This document shows positions 57,411 through 64,000 of a stretch of 64,000 bases of DNA, one piece after another. The translations under genes were made by a program, and so were the position numbers. The stretch is from JBFGCT01 sp963825565 (lineage in GTDB: Bacteria > Actinomycetota > Acidimicrobiia > Acidimicrobiales > Ilumatobacteraceae). The DNA lies in assembly GCA_963825565.1 (NCBI GenBank), contig CAWGTW010000004.1, positions 620,001 through 684,000 on the forward strand. Reading direction: 5' to 3'. The first letter of the stretch is position 1. Every line of letters begins with the position of its first letter. The notes under the pieces were generated by a model. The model was not told where the DNA came from. It ran no database searches and saw only the letters and a program-made list of their open reading frames with translations.

Positions 57411-58460
57411 GTGCGCCCTCCCAAAGACTTCTTCCGGCCGCTCGCCGTCGGGGCACCCGAGCCCGTGCGCGAGATCCCGTTCCGACCGAGCCGGGTGATC
57501 CACTTCTTCCCGTCGTCGAGCGAGAAGATGCGGGCCAAGGTGCCCGACATCGCACCGACGGTCGACATCTTGCTCGCCAACCTGGAAGACGGCGTGCAGG
57601 CCGACCAGAAGGAGGCGGCCCGCGCCGGCCTGGTCGAGGTGGCGCGCACCACCGACTTCGGCGACACGCAGTTCTGGACGCGGGTCAACAGCCTCGACTC
57701 CCCCTGGGGGCTCGACGACCTGACCGCGGCCGTGCTCGAAGCCGGTGATGCCTTGGACGTGATCATGGTCCCCAAGGTCGAGGGTCCCGAGGACATCCAC
57801 TACGTCGATCGCCTGCTCGCCCAGCTCGAGGCGAAGGCCGGGCTCTCTCGGCCGATCCTCCTGCATGCGATCCTCGAAACCGCGCGCGGCGTTGCCAACG
57901 TCGAGGAGATCTGCGGCGCGTCACCTCGCATGCAGGGGCTCTCGCTCGGTCCGGCCGACCTGGCGGCGAACCGCCGGATGAAGACCACGCGGGTCGGCGG
58001 TGGTCATCCGGGCTACCTGGTCCGTGAGGACCCGGTGGGCGACGACGCCGACGCGCCGCGTGCGATCCACCAGCAGGATCTCTGGCACTACACGATCTCC
58101 CGCATGGTCGACGCCTGCGTCACGCACGGCATCCTGCCGTTCTACGGGCCGTTCGGCGACATCGCGGACACCGTCGCCTGCGAGGACCAGTTCCGCAACG
58201 CCTACCTGCTCGGCTGCGTCGGCGCGTGGAGCCTCCACCCGGTCCAGATCGGGATCGCCAAGAAGGTCTTCAGTCCCGATCCGGCCGACGTCGCCCACGC
58301 GCTGGCGGTGATCGAGGCGCTGGGTGACGGGACCGGCGCGGTCATGCTCAACGGCAAGATGGAGGACGACGCGTCGGTCAAGCAGTGCCACGTCGTGGTC
58401 GACCTCGCCCGCCAACTCGCCGACCGCGATCCCGAGCTCGCCGCGAGCTACGGCCTCTGA
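57411..58460 (+). CDS. malyl-CoA/beta-methylmalyl-CoA lyase (HpcH/HpaI family)
   Basis: 349 residues. Start GTG at 57411 gives VRPPKDFFRPLAVGAPEP, typical of Mcl. The aldolase-type barrel has SEKMRAKVPDIAPTVDILLANLEDGVQ, IMVPKVEGP, LHAILETARGVANVEE and the SLHPVQIGIAKKVFSP block. The size and insertions match L-malyl-CoA lyases of the 3-hydroxypropionate and ethylmalonyl-CoA pathways, rather than short CitE. Probably Mg2+-dependent. It is 28 bases before a second family member. Confidence 0.85.
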   Translation: MRPPKDFFRPLAVGAPEPVREIPFRPSRVIHFFPSSSEKMRAKVPDIAPTVDILLANLEDGVQADQKEAARAGLVEVARTTDFGDTQFWTRVNSLDSPWGLDDLTAAVLEAGDALDVIMVPKVEGPEDIHYVDRLLAQLEAKAGLSRPILLHAILETARGVANVEEICGASPRMQGLSLGPADLAANRRMKTTRVGGGHPGYLVREDPVGDDADAPRAIHQQDLWHYTISRMVDACVTHGILPFYGPFGDIADTVACEDQFRNAYLLGCVGAWSLHPVQIGIAKKVFSPDPADVAHALAVIEALGDGTGAVMLNGKMEDDASVKQCHVVVDLARQLADRDPELAASYGL

Positions 58461-58488
58461 GCGACCCCACCAGGAAGGAACCGTTCCG

Positions 58489-59361
58489 ATGACGACCGAC
58501 GACCTCCGCCCCCGCCGCTCGGTGCTGTACATGCCCGCCGCCAACGAGCGGGCGCTCGAGAAGGCGAAGACGATTCCTGCCGACGCGATCATCTTCGACC
58601 TGGAAGATGCGGTCGCGCCCGAGGCCAAGGCCGAAGCGAGGGAGCGCGCCGCCGAGGCGGTGCGCTCGGGCGAGTACGGCAGGCGGGAGCTGACGATCCG
58701 GTGCAACGGGCTCGACACCGCATGGGGGACCGACGACCTCGCCGTCGCCGCAGCCGCCGGGCCGTCAGCGGTCGTGATCCCCAAGGTCGACCACGTCGAG
58801 CACGTCAAGGCGATCTCCGCCAAGCTCGACAAGGCCGGCGCCACCGGTGCTGCGATCTGGGCGATGATCGAGACGCCGGCCGCGATCTTCCACGTGCGCG
58901 AGATCGCTGCCCATCCGCGGGTCGCCGTGCTGGTGATGGGGACCAACGATCTCGCCAAGGAACTGCACTCGCCGATCGTGCCGGGCCGCCATCCGCTGGT
59001 GCCGCACCTCGCCACGGCGCTGCTCGCTGCACGCGAGGCGCGCAAGGTGATTCTCGACGGGGTCTACAACGACGTGCGCGACCCCGACGGCTTCGCTGCC
59101 GAATGCCGGCAGGGGATGGAGATGGGCTTCGACGGCAAGACCTTGATCCATCCGAGTCAGGTCGGCCCGGCCAACGACATCTGGGCGCCGTCGGCCGACG
59201 AGATCGAGTACTCCGAGCGTGTGATCGCGGCGTTCGAGGAGGCGGTCGCCGACGGGCGAGGGGTGGTCACCGTCGACGGCAGGATGATCGAGAACCTCCA
59301 CGTCGACAACGCCCGCCGCGTGCTGGCGGTCGCTGCGGCGATCGAGTCAGCCCGGTCCTGA
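58489..59361 (+). CDS. CoA ester lyase / (3S)-malyl-CoA thioesterase-like protein
   Basis: 290 residues, CitE-like HpcH/HpaI fold: RRSVLYMPAANERALEKA, IIFDLEDAVAPEAKAEAR, VIPKVDHVEHV, WAMIETPAAIFH, GFDGKTLIHPSQV. In Rhodobacter a close relative (Mcl2) acts as malyl-CoA thioesterase beside Mcl1. AGGAAGGAA precedes the ATG at 58489. Operon partner of the gene before it. Confidence 0.85.
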   Translation: MTTDDLRPRRSVLYMPAANERALEKAKTIPADAIIFDLEDAVAPEAKAEARERAAEAVRSGEYGRRELTIRCNGLDTAWGTDDLAVAAAAGPSAVVIPKVDHVEHVKAISAKLDKAGATGAAIWAMIETPAAIFHVREIAAHPRVAVLVMGTNDLAKELHSPIVPGRHPLVPHLATALLAAREARKVILDGVYNDVRDPDGFAAECRQGMEMGFDGKTLIHPSQVGPANDIWAPSADEIEYSERVIAAFEEAVADGRGVVTVDGRMIENLHVDNARRVLAVAAAIESARS

Positions 59362-59428
59362 GCCGGCCGATCGAGCGAGGCGCTCGGCCCGCGGCGTGCC
59401 CGAGGCCGGTGAGGCGGAGTCGGCTGAT

Positions 59429-59446
59429 CGCCTCGATCACGAGGCG
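59429..59446 (+). terminator. 7-base-pair hairpin after the malyl-CoA lyase genes
   Basis: CGCCTCG and CGAGGCG with an ATCA loop, about 70 bases after the stop. A second, weaker stem (CGAGCG/CGCTCG) lies at 59372-59386. Confidence 0.4.
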
Positions 59447-59531
59447 TAGGCGACGCACTGCGCGACGTCGTCGGCCGTGCCGAGGGGTCCGCTGCCGTCG
59501 CGGCAGGGTGTGCTATGTCTATCCACCAGAG

Positions 59532-59549
59532 GTCACCACACCTGGTGAC
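59532..59549. promoter_or_regulatory. GTCACCA/TGGTGAC inverted repeat
   Basis: Perfect 7-base arms with a CACC loop, 15 bases before the start of the small membrane protein and next to its ribosome binding site. Operator or leader hairpin; undecided. Confidence 0.35.
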
Positions 59550-59564
59550 GACAGGAGGGAAGTC

Positions 59565-59747
59565 ATGATCAAGGCGCTGTTGGCATTCGCGGTCGTGTTC
59601 CTCGTGGCCACGTTCCCCGCGACCTGGCTGCTGATGCTGTTCTTCGGCAACATCGGCGTCCTGCTCAGCTACTGGGGAACGCTCCCGCTCGGCATCCTCG
59701 CCTCCGCGCTGATCGGCGGCGCCTCGGCGACCAGCACGTATCCCTGA
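59565..59747 (+). CDS. small two-TM membrane protein
   Basis: 60 residues; begins MIKALLAFAVVFLVATFPA and has a second hydrophobic segment near residues 33-52 (LLSYWGTLPLGILASALIGG). AGGAGGGAAG lies just upstream of the ATG at 59565, a strong ribosome binding site. No family was recognised. It converges on the UGSC operon. Confidence 0.6.
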   Translation: MIKALLAFAVVFLVATFPATWLLMLFFGNIGVLLSYWGTLPLGILASALIGGASATSTYP

Positions 59748-59786
59748 CGCCCGGCGTGCGCGGCGTGCCGCCGGCCACCGATCGAT

Positions 59787-60272
59787 TCAGAACTGAGCGA
59801 CTGCTTCGGTGGTCTCGCCGTCGGCATCCGCCGCGGTGATCGACAGCAGATCGAGCTCGCCGCAGAACCGGACGCCGATCCAGGCATCGGCCGCGCCCAC
59901 GACCGCCGCGCACAGCGCACCGCCCTCGACCTCGACGCGGACCAGCCCGTCACCGGACACGCGGACCCGGCCCTCGCTCGGCTCGGCCGGGTCGACCTGG
60001 ACGTCGACGCTGGTGATGGTCGGTCGTCGGTCGGCGTCGGTCACGATCGCCGTCGGCAGCACGTCCCGGTACTCGATCGGCTGATCGTCGGTCTCGGCGA
60101 ACACGAACGTGACCAGCACCAGGACGACGACCGCCCCGATGACGGTCCCCGCGACGTGCCACCGGCGCGACGGTGGCACCTCGAGATGGTCCTGCTCGCC
60201 GCGGGTCGACTCCCACCAGTGGTAGGTCGAGTCGGACGGGTCGCGGCCCGCTCGGGAAGCGCCGAGCCGCAA
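59787..60272 (-). CDS. single-TM hypothetical protein coupled to the UGSC gene
   Basis: 161 residues: charged N-terminus, one hydrophobic segment at about 41-62 (AGTVIGAVVVLVLVTFVFA), then an extracytoplasmic domain with two Cys (GALCAAVVG, VRFCGELD). The TTG start at 60272 lies one base after the UGSC stop (TGAgTTG), suggesting translational coupling. No family was recognised. Its place in the operon implies a link to the selenoprotein, but the role is unknown. Confidence 0.55.
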   Translation of the reverse strand: MRLGASRAGRDPSDSTYHWWESTRGEQDHLEVPPSRRWHVAGTVIGAVVVLVLVTFVFAETDDQPIEYRDVLPTAIVTDADRRPTITSVDVQVDPAEPSEGRVRVSGDGLVRVEVEGGALCAAVVGAADAWIGVRFCGELDLLSITAADADGETTEAVAQF

Positions 60273-60273
60273 C

Positions 60274-60798
60274 TCAGCCGGGTCCGGTGACCGCGGCGAC
60301 GATCGCCTCGAATGCCGCGTCGGCGTAAGCGATCATCTCCTCGTCGGTGCGGTCCTGGATCGGGTGCGGGGTGAACACCCGCGGCACGGACGCGAAGCCG
60401 AGCGCCGTCGACTGCGCGACCGCCGCATCGACGAATTGCTCGGAGGCGACGAACATCCCCGCGACGCCGCGCAGCTCGAGCTCGTTGATGTCGTGCACAC
60501 TGCACGACGTGCAGCTTCCTCAATCGGCGAGCGCCTCGATCACCACCTGGCACTCGGTGGCGATCTCGTGGCGCAGGTCGACCGGCGCCGGCTTGGCGAA
60601 GGTCGGCTTGCGGTAGCGCTTGACGTTCGCCCCGATGTCGGTGAGCCGTTGCTCGATGCGGTTCAGGAAGACGTCGCCGCGTGGCTTGGAGATGTCGAGC
60701 AGGCCGACCGTCAGCCCGCCGAGCGACTCGGGGCGGGGGAGCGGCTGCCGTTCGGCGACGCTGCGCTCGCCGGTCGGATCGAGAATCGTGCGGGTCAT
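60274..60798 (-). CDS. UGSC-family selenoprotein (TGA at 60520-60522 read as Sec)
   Basis: 174 residues with selenocysteine predicted at position 93. The first open segment (60798 to 60523) ends CQVVIEALAD. The next codons, in the same frame, are TGA-GGA-AGC-TGC (U-G-S-C), followed by TSCSVHDINELELRGVAG to a TGA at 60274. The family is named for this motif, and members with Cys in place of Sec are known. The Gly-Ser-Cys and SCSVHD parts right after the TGA make a nonsense mutation unlikely. A candidate bSECIS lies directly downstream. AGGAG precedes the ATG. The function is unknown; thiol/selenol redox chemistry is inferred. A standard caller splits it at the TGA. Confidence 0.85.
60500..60514 (-). 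promoter_or_regulatory. candidate bacterial SECIS hairpin
   Basis: In the mRNA, CUGCAC and GUGCAG (6 base pairs, plus a G-U pair at the base) enclose a GUC loop that starts 11 nucleotides after the UGA. Bacterial SECIS elements sit in this position, with a GU in the apical loop for SelB. The stem is short and may be extended by flanking pairs. Confidence 0.5.
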
Positions 60799-60820
60799 CG
60801 GATGCTCCTTGGCTCGCCGC

Positions 60821-62272
60821 TCAGTATGTCACCGCGCGTGTGACCGGCTGCGACCCGACCTCGCCGTTCACCCAGCCGCCGATGATCTCGGAGAACAGCC
60901 CTGCGCCACCGCCGGCGTAGGCCAGCATCAGCCCGCCGGGCCGGAACTTGGGCAGCGCCGGAGCCTCCCCGAACGCCTCGGGGACGCCCTCTGCGATGCC
61001 GCCGGCACCGCGCACCAACTCGGCGCCGGGCCGGTTCAGGTGCTCGCTGATGCCGTCGACGATCCGGGCGCGATCCCAGTCGGCGTCGGCGAACACCCTC
61101 GCGTGCTCGGGTCCGATCACGACGATCGCGTCGAACGCCATGATCAGCTTCGGGTGGTGGAGCGCCTGGAGGTTCGCGGCGAGCGAGCGGGCCAACGAGT
61201 CGGGCTCGCGGGAGAGCTGGTCGACGACGCAGCGCGGACCCTCGCCGGCGAAGACGGTCAGCGCGTCGACCCCGGGTGCGATCCCGTGCTCGCCGGCCAG
61301 CGTGCCGAACGGCGACTCGGCGTCGTTCTCGGCGAAGCAGAATCCGACCTTGCCGGGGCTGCCGTGCGTCGCCCGGTCGACCTCGCCGGGTCGGCCGCCG
61401 CCGACATTGCGCACGACGAGCTGCAAGGCCCGCCCGATGGTCGAGTTGGCGCGGCTGCCCTGACCGAGCGCGTTGCCGCCCGAGTTCATCCCGATCGCCC
61501 GCGTACCCGGGCCGCTGCACACGACGACCGGTCCGACCGGCATGGTCGTCGCCAGCAGCCCGTGCATGTTGAACTCGTCGTTGCAGGCCGCCTCGACAGC
61601 GGTCAGCACCCACGGCAGGTACTCCGGGAGGCAGCCGGCCATCACCGCGGCGATCGCCACCTTCTCCACCGTCACTTCGACGAGGTCCGGGGGCACGGTT
61701 GCCACGACATCGGACGGAGCGCGTGAGGTTCCCCCCAGCATGCGCATCACCCGCTCCTCGGTCGGTGGGACGACCGGGAGGCCGTCGCTCCAGCCGCGGG
61801 CGAACATCATCTCGATGTCGTCCTCGGCGTCGGCCACGTCGATCCGCCGAGAGGCGAGCACCGACGCCCCGAACCGCACCCGGAGCCGGTCGACGAGGTC
61901 CGGGTCGACCGACATCGAGCCGCAGCCGGGCCGCATCTCCGGCAGGCCCTCACCCAGTCCTCGGTGGCCGGTCAGCCGCTCCCACTCCGGCCGGAGCCAG
62001 CCGACGGTCCGCTCGACCTCGCAGCCGCCCTCGACCCTGATCAGCGTCGGGACGGTTTCGACCTGGTGGTGCCAGCTGACCGCGAGGTCGGCGTCGTGGA
62101 TCGCCGGTGGGGATCCGGGGAAGCCCGGGTCGTCCTGCGTGTAGACCGTCAGCGGTCCGAGCCGCGAGAGCTGCTCGAGGACGGGCACGATCGTGCGGCA
62201 CGTCTCGCACTCCTCCTTGACGACGACGACGAGCCCGTCGGTGAGCGGTGGTGCGATGGTCGGTTGGTTCAT
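60821..62272 (-). CDS. UGSC-operon protein with thioredoxin-like N-terminus
   Basis: 483 residues. Residues about 10-90 form a thioredoxin-like region with the redox motif KEECETCRTIVPVLEQL and a cis-Pro-type TVPTLIRV. The long remainder (about 115-483), starting MRPGCGSMSVDPDLVDRL, has Gly-rich blocks such as GPGTRAIGMNSGGNALGQGSR and a conserved-looking ARGWSDGLPVVPPTEERV; it matches no domain I can name with certainty. Partner of UGSC proteins in related genomes to the best of my recall. It overlaps the upstream hydrolase gene by four bases and ends 22 bases before the selenoprotein. Confidence 0.7.
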   Translation of the reverse strand: MNQPTIAPPLTDGLVVVVKEECETCRTIVPVLEQLSRLGPLTVYTQDDPGFPGSPPAIHDADLAVSWHHQVETVPTLIRVEGGCEVERTVGWLRPEWERLTGHRGLGEGLPEMRPGCGSMSVDPDLVDRLRVRFGASVLASRRIDVADAEDDIEMMFARGWSDGLPVVPPTEERVMRMLGGTSRAPSDVVATVPPDLVEVTVEKVAIAAVMAGCLPEYLPWVLTAVEAACNDEFNMHGLLATTMPVGPVVVCSGPGTRAIGMNSGGNALGQGSRANSTIGRALQLVVRNVGGGRPGEVDRATHGSPGKVGFCFAENDAESPFGTLAGEHGIAPGVDALTVFAGEGPRCVVDQLSREPDSLARSLAANLQALHHPKLIMAFDAIVVIGPEHARVFADADWDRARIVDGISEHLNRPGAELVRGAGGIAEGVPEAFGEAPALPKFRPGGLMLAYAGGGAGLFSEIIGGWVNGEVGSQPVTRAVTY

Positions 62273-63156
62273 GCGAGGAACTCCAGGATTCGGTGGTTGA
62301 CCGTGTCCGGTGCTTCGAGGTGGAGGAAGTGCCCGACGCCGTCGAACACCTCGATCGTGACGTTGGGCGCCACCATCGTGCGGGCGAGCTCGGCGACCTC
62401 GGCGCCGATTCCTCCGTCGGTCGTGCCGTGGAGGTACAGCGTCGGCTGGCGTGGCACGACCAACGTCGCGGCCTGCGCGTCGCCGAGTTCGGGTTTCGTG
62501 CCGACGCCTCCGAGCGCCGCCCGGTAGTACCCGAGGGCCGCAGCGAGGTTGGCGGGCTCGCCCAGGGCCGATTTCGCTGCGACCAGGTCGTCGGTCGCGT
62601 CGTAGCCCGGAGACCAGTCGGCCCAGAGCATGTCGATGAACGCCAGGTCGTCGGCAGGGACGACGAGGTCGGCGAGCCCGTGCTGGAAGAAGAACATGTA
62701 CCAGCTGCGCTTCAGTTGCACGCTGTTGGTCAGGAATGCCTGGCCGAGCGCGCCGCCCGGGGGGACCGCCAGCCCGACGACCTTCGCCCACCGTTCGGGC
62801 GCGTGGTTCGCCGCGCCGTACACGATCGGCGCCCCCCAGTCGTGGCCGACGAGCACCGCCCGCCCGTCGCCGGCGAAGTGCTCGTGCAGACCGGTGACGT
62901 CGATCACCGATGCCGCGGTCTGCACGCGACCGTCGGCCGGGACCTCGCTCGGGGCGTACCCGCGCAGGTACGGCGCGACGGCCCGGAAGCCGGCATCGTC
63001 GAGCGCCGGAATCAGGTGGCGCCACGTGGTCGCGCTATCGGGAAAGCCGTGCACGCAGATCACCAGCGGGCGATCGGTGTCGGCGATCGACGCCGACGTC
63101 CGGCAGGCGAGGTCGATGTCGCCGATGGTGACCGTCAGAGGCGAGTCGGAACGCAT
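62269..63156 (-). CDS. alpha/beta hydrolase (epoxide-hydrolase-like)
   Basis: 295 residues, probably cytoplasmic. HGFPDSATTW holds the oxyanion region, VGHDWGAPIVYG has an Asp nucleophile (the HDW type of epoxide hydrolases and haloalkane dehalogenases), and GVGHFLHLEAPD supplies the histidine. First gene of the UGSC operon, and its stop overlaps the next start (ATGA). It may produce or remove an electrophile handled by the selenoprotein system (inference). Confidence 0.85.
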   Translation of the reverse strand: MRSDSPLTVTIGDIDLACRTSASIADTDRPLVICVHGFPDSATTWRHLIPALDDAGFRAVAPYLRGYAPSEVPADGRVQTAASVIDVTGLHEHFAGDGRAVLVGHDWGAPIVYGAANHAPERWAKVVGLAVPPGGALGQAFLTNSVQLKRSWYMFFFQHGLADLVVPADDLAFIDMLWADWSPGYDATDDLVAAKSALGEPANLAAALGYYRAALGGVGTKPELGDAQAATLVVPRQPTLYLHGTTDGGIGAEVAELARTMVAPNVTIEVFDGVGHFLHLEAPDTVNHRILEFLA

Positions 63157-63246
63157 CCTCGGAACGTAGCCGGGTGCCCGCCAGCGATTGCGACGCACGT
63201 CACCGCACCGGCTTGCACGGCGGACGTCCGGAAGCCCTAAGTTCTT

Positions 63247-64000
63247 GTGATCGGGGATACATCGGGAATTTCGGCCTGCGGTGGCTTCGCGGTCACGTTC
63301 CACGGCGTGCGCGGATCGACGCCCTGTCACGGGTCCGAGATCGTCCGCTACGGGGGGAACACGTCGTGCGTGTCGGTCAGCGTTCCCGGTCACGATCCGA
63401 TCCTGTTCGATCTCGGCACCGGACTCCGGTACTTCGGTGCGCAGCATGCAGGCGACCTGCCGTTCCGCGGGAGCTGCCTGCTCAGCCATCTGCACTGGGA
63501 TCACATCCAGGGCCTGCCGTTCTTCACGCCGCTGCTGCAGGACGGTGCCAAGGTGGACGTGTATGCGCCCGCGCAACCCGGTGGCATCACCGTCGAGCAG
63601 GTCTTCGCCGAGACGATCAAGCCACCGCTGTTCCCGATCCACTACGGGCTGTTGCCCGGCAACGTGCACTTCCACGAGATCGTCGACGGCGAGTTCGACA
63701 TCGGCGAGGTGCGGGTGACCGTCCGTGCGATCCCCCACATCGGGCACACGCTCGGATACCGGTTGACATGGCGGGGTGCGTCGGTCGCCTACCTCAGCGA
63801 TCACCAGATGCCGCAGGACGGCTCGCTCAGCGCCACGCCCGGCGCGATCGAGCTGTGTGCCGGCGCCGACCTCGTGATCCACGATGCCCAGTACACCGTT
63901 GCCGAGTTCGAGCGCAAGCGGGACTGGGGCCACTGCACGGTCGACTACGCGGTCTGGCTCGCCGCCGAGGCGGGGGCTCGCCGGCTGGCGCTGTTCCACC
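63247..64000 (+). CDS. MBL-fold metallo-hydrolase, 3' partial
   Basis: At least 251 residues, open to the window end, so the C-terminus is missing. VTFHGVRGSTPCHG and YGGNTSCVSV begin the fold, with the metal motif LSHLHWDHIQGLPFF (HxHxDH) near residue 80, then AIPHIGHTLGYRL, AYLSDHQMP and VIHDAQYT. It resembles phosphodiesterase/cyclase-associated MBL proteins that fold around two metals. Start GTG at 63247, next to a short intergenic region divergent from the alpha/beta hydrolase gene. The substrate is unknown. Confidence 0.82.
   Translation, partial: MIGDTSGISACGGFAVTFHGVRGSTPCHGSEIVRYGGNTSCVSVSVPGHDPILFDLGTGLRYFGAQHAGDLPFRGSCLLSHLHWDHIQGLPFFTPLLQDGAKVDVYAPAQPGGITVEQVFAETIKPPLFPIHYGLLPGNVHFHEIVDGEFDIGEVRVTVRAIPHIGHTLGYRLTWRGASVAYLSDHQMPQDGSLSATPGAIELCAGADLVIHDAQYTVAEFERKRDWGHCTVDYAVWLAAEAGARRLALFH

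Noticed and set aside
60274..60498. A separate 74-residue protein starting at the ATG at 60498
   Set aside because: It is exactly in frame with the upstream segment across a TGA followed by Gly-Ser-Cys; no ribosome binding site precedes it and the UGSC family spans both parts.

Overview
High-GC actinobacterial chromosome, most likely an Acidimicrobiia (Ilumatobacter-like) lineage. This rests on the base composition, frequent GTG starts, a mycothiol conjugate amidase (Mca), an F420-type LLM oxidoreductase, DUF1876 and DUF5317 proteins, and a paired ArsA/Get3-like ATPase locus. The lineage is inferred from gene content, not from a marker gene. No rRNA, tRNA, CRISPR array or insertion sequence was seen, and genes are densely packed on both strands.

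Layout. 1-3.7 kb: 3' part of a pyruvate:ferredoxin oxidoreductase gene (two +1 frameshifts) overlapping a dihydroorotate-dehydrogenase-like gene. 3.7-11.3 kb (minus): DUF1876 protein, acyl-CoA synthetase, amidase, EamA transporter, aldehyde dehydrogenase, 4-alpha-glucanotransferase. 11.4-15.7 kb: secreted and lipoprotein genes, a frameshifted lipoprotein, a decayed PhoX-like fragment, a LysM lipoprotein and a PCu(A)C copper chaperone. 15.7-25 kb: MtfA peptidase, glycerol-3-phosphate dehydrogenase, rhomboid protease, GGDEF-EAL protein, PEBP lipoprotein, mca, a YdjC-like deacetylase, a nuclease lipoprotein and a DUF2007-like protein. 25-34 kb (plus): a reductive pyrimidine-catabolism locus (beta-ureidopropionase, dihydropyrimidinase, methylmalonate/malonate-semialdehyde dehydrogenase, LLM oxidoreductase) with a complete NMT1/THI5-type ABC importer, closed by a strong hairpin. 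34-45 kb: lipoprotein, HAD hydrolase, MBL protein, acyl-CoA dehydrogenase facing a LOG protein across a perfect operator-like palindrome, acyltransferase-SGNH, GT39-like enzyme, TAP-like hydrolase. 45-49 kb: class Ia ribonucleotide reductase nrdAB. 49-54 kb: two Get3-like ATPases, DUF5317 protein and a membrane GGDEF-EAL protein. 54-59.4 kb: flippase-like membrane protein, MaoC dehydratase, MutY, and two malyl-CoA lyase/thioesterase homologues.

The most notable locus is 59.8-63.2 kb (minus). Four tightly spaced genes include a UGSC-family selenoprotein: two same-frame open segments are separated only by a TGA that is followed at once by Gly-Ser-Cys, with a compact hairpin just downstream that could be a bacterial SECIS. 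Upstream lie a 483-residue protein with a thioredoxin-like CxxC N-terminus and an epoxide-hydrolase-like alpha/beta hydrolase. A conventional gene caller would split the selenoprotein into two unrelated ORFs.

Several otherwise intact genes carry single-base frameshifts (nifJ twice, a lipoprotein, the acyltransferase), which points to consensus errors or recent inactivation. The last gene, an MBL hydrolase, runs off the window end.
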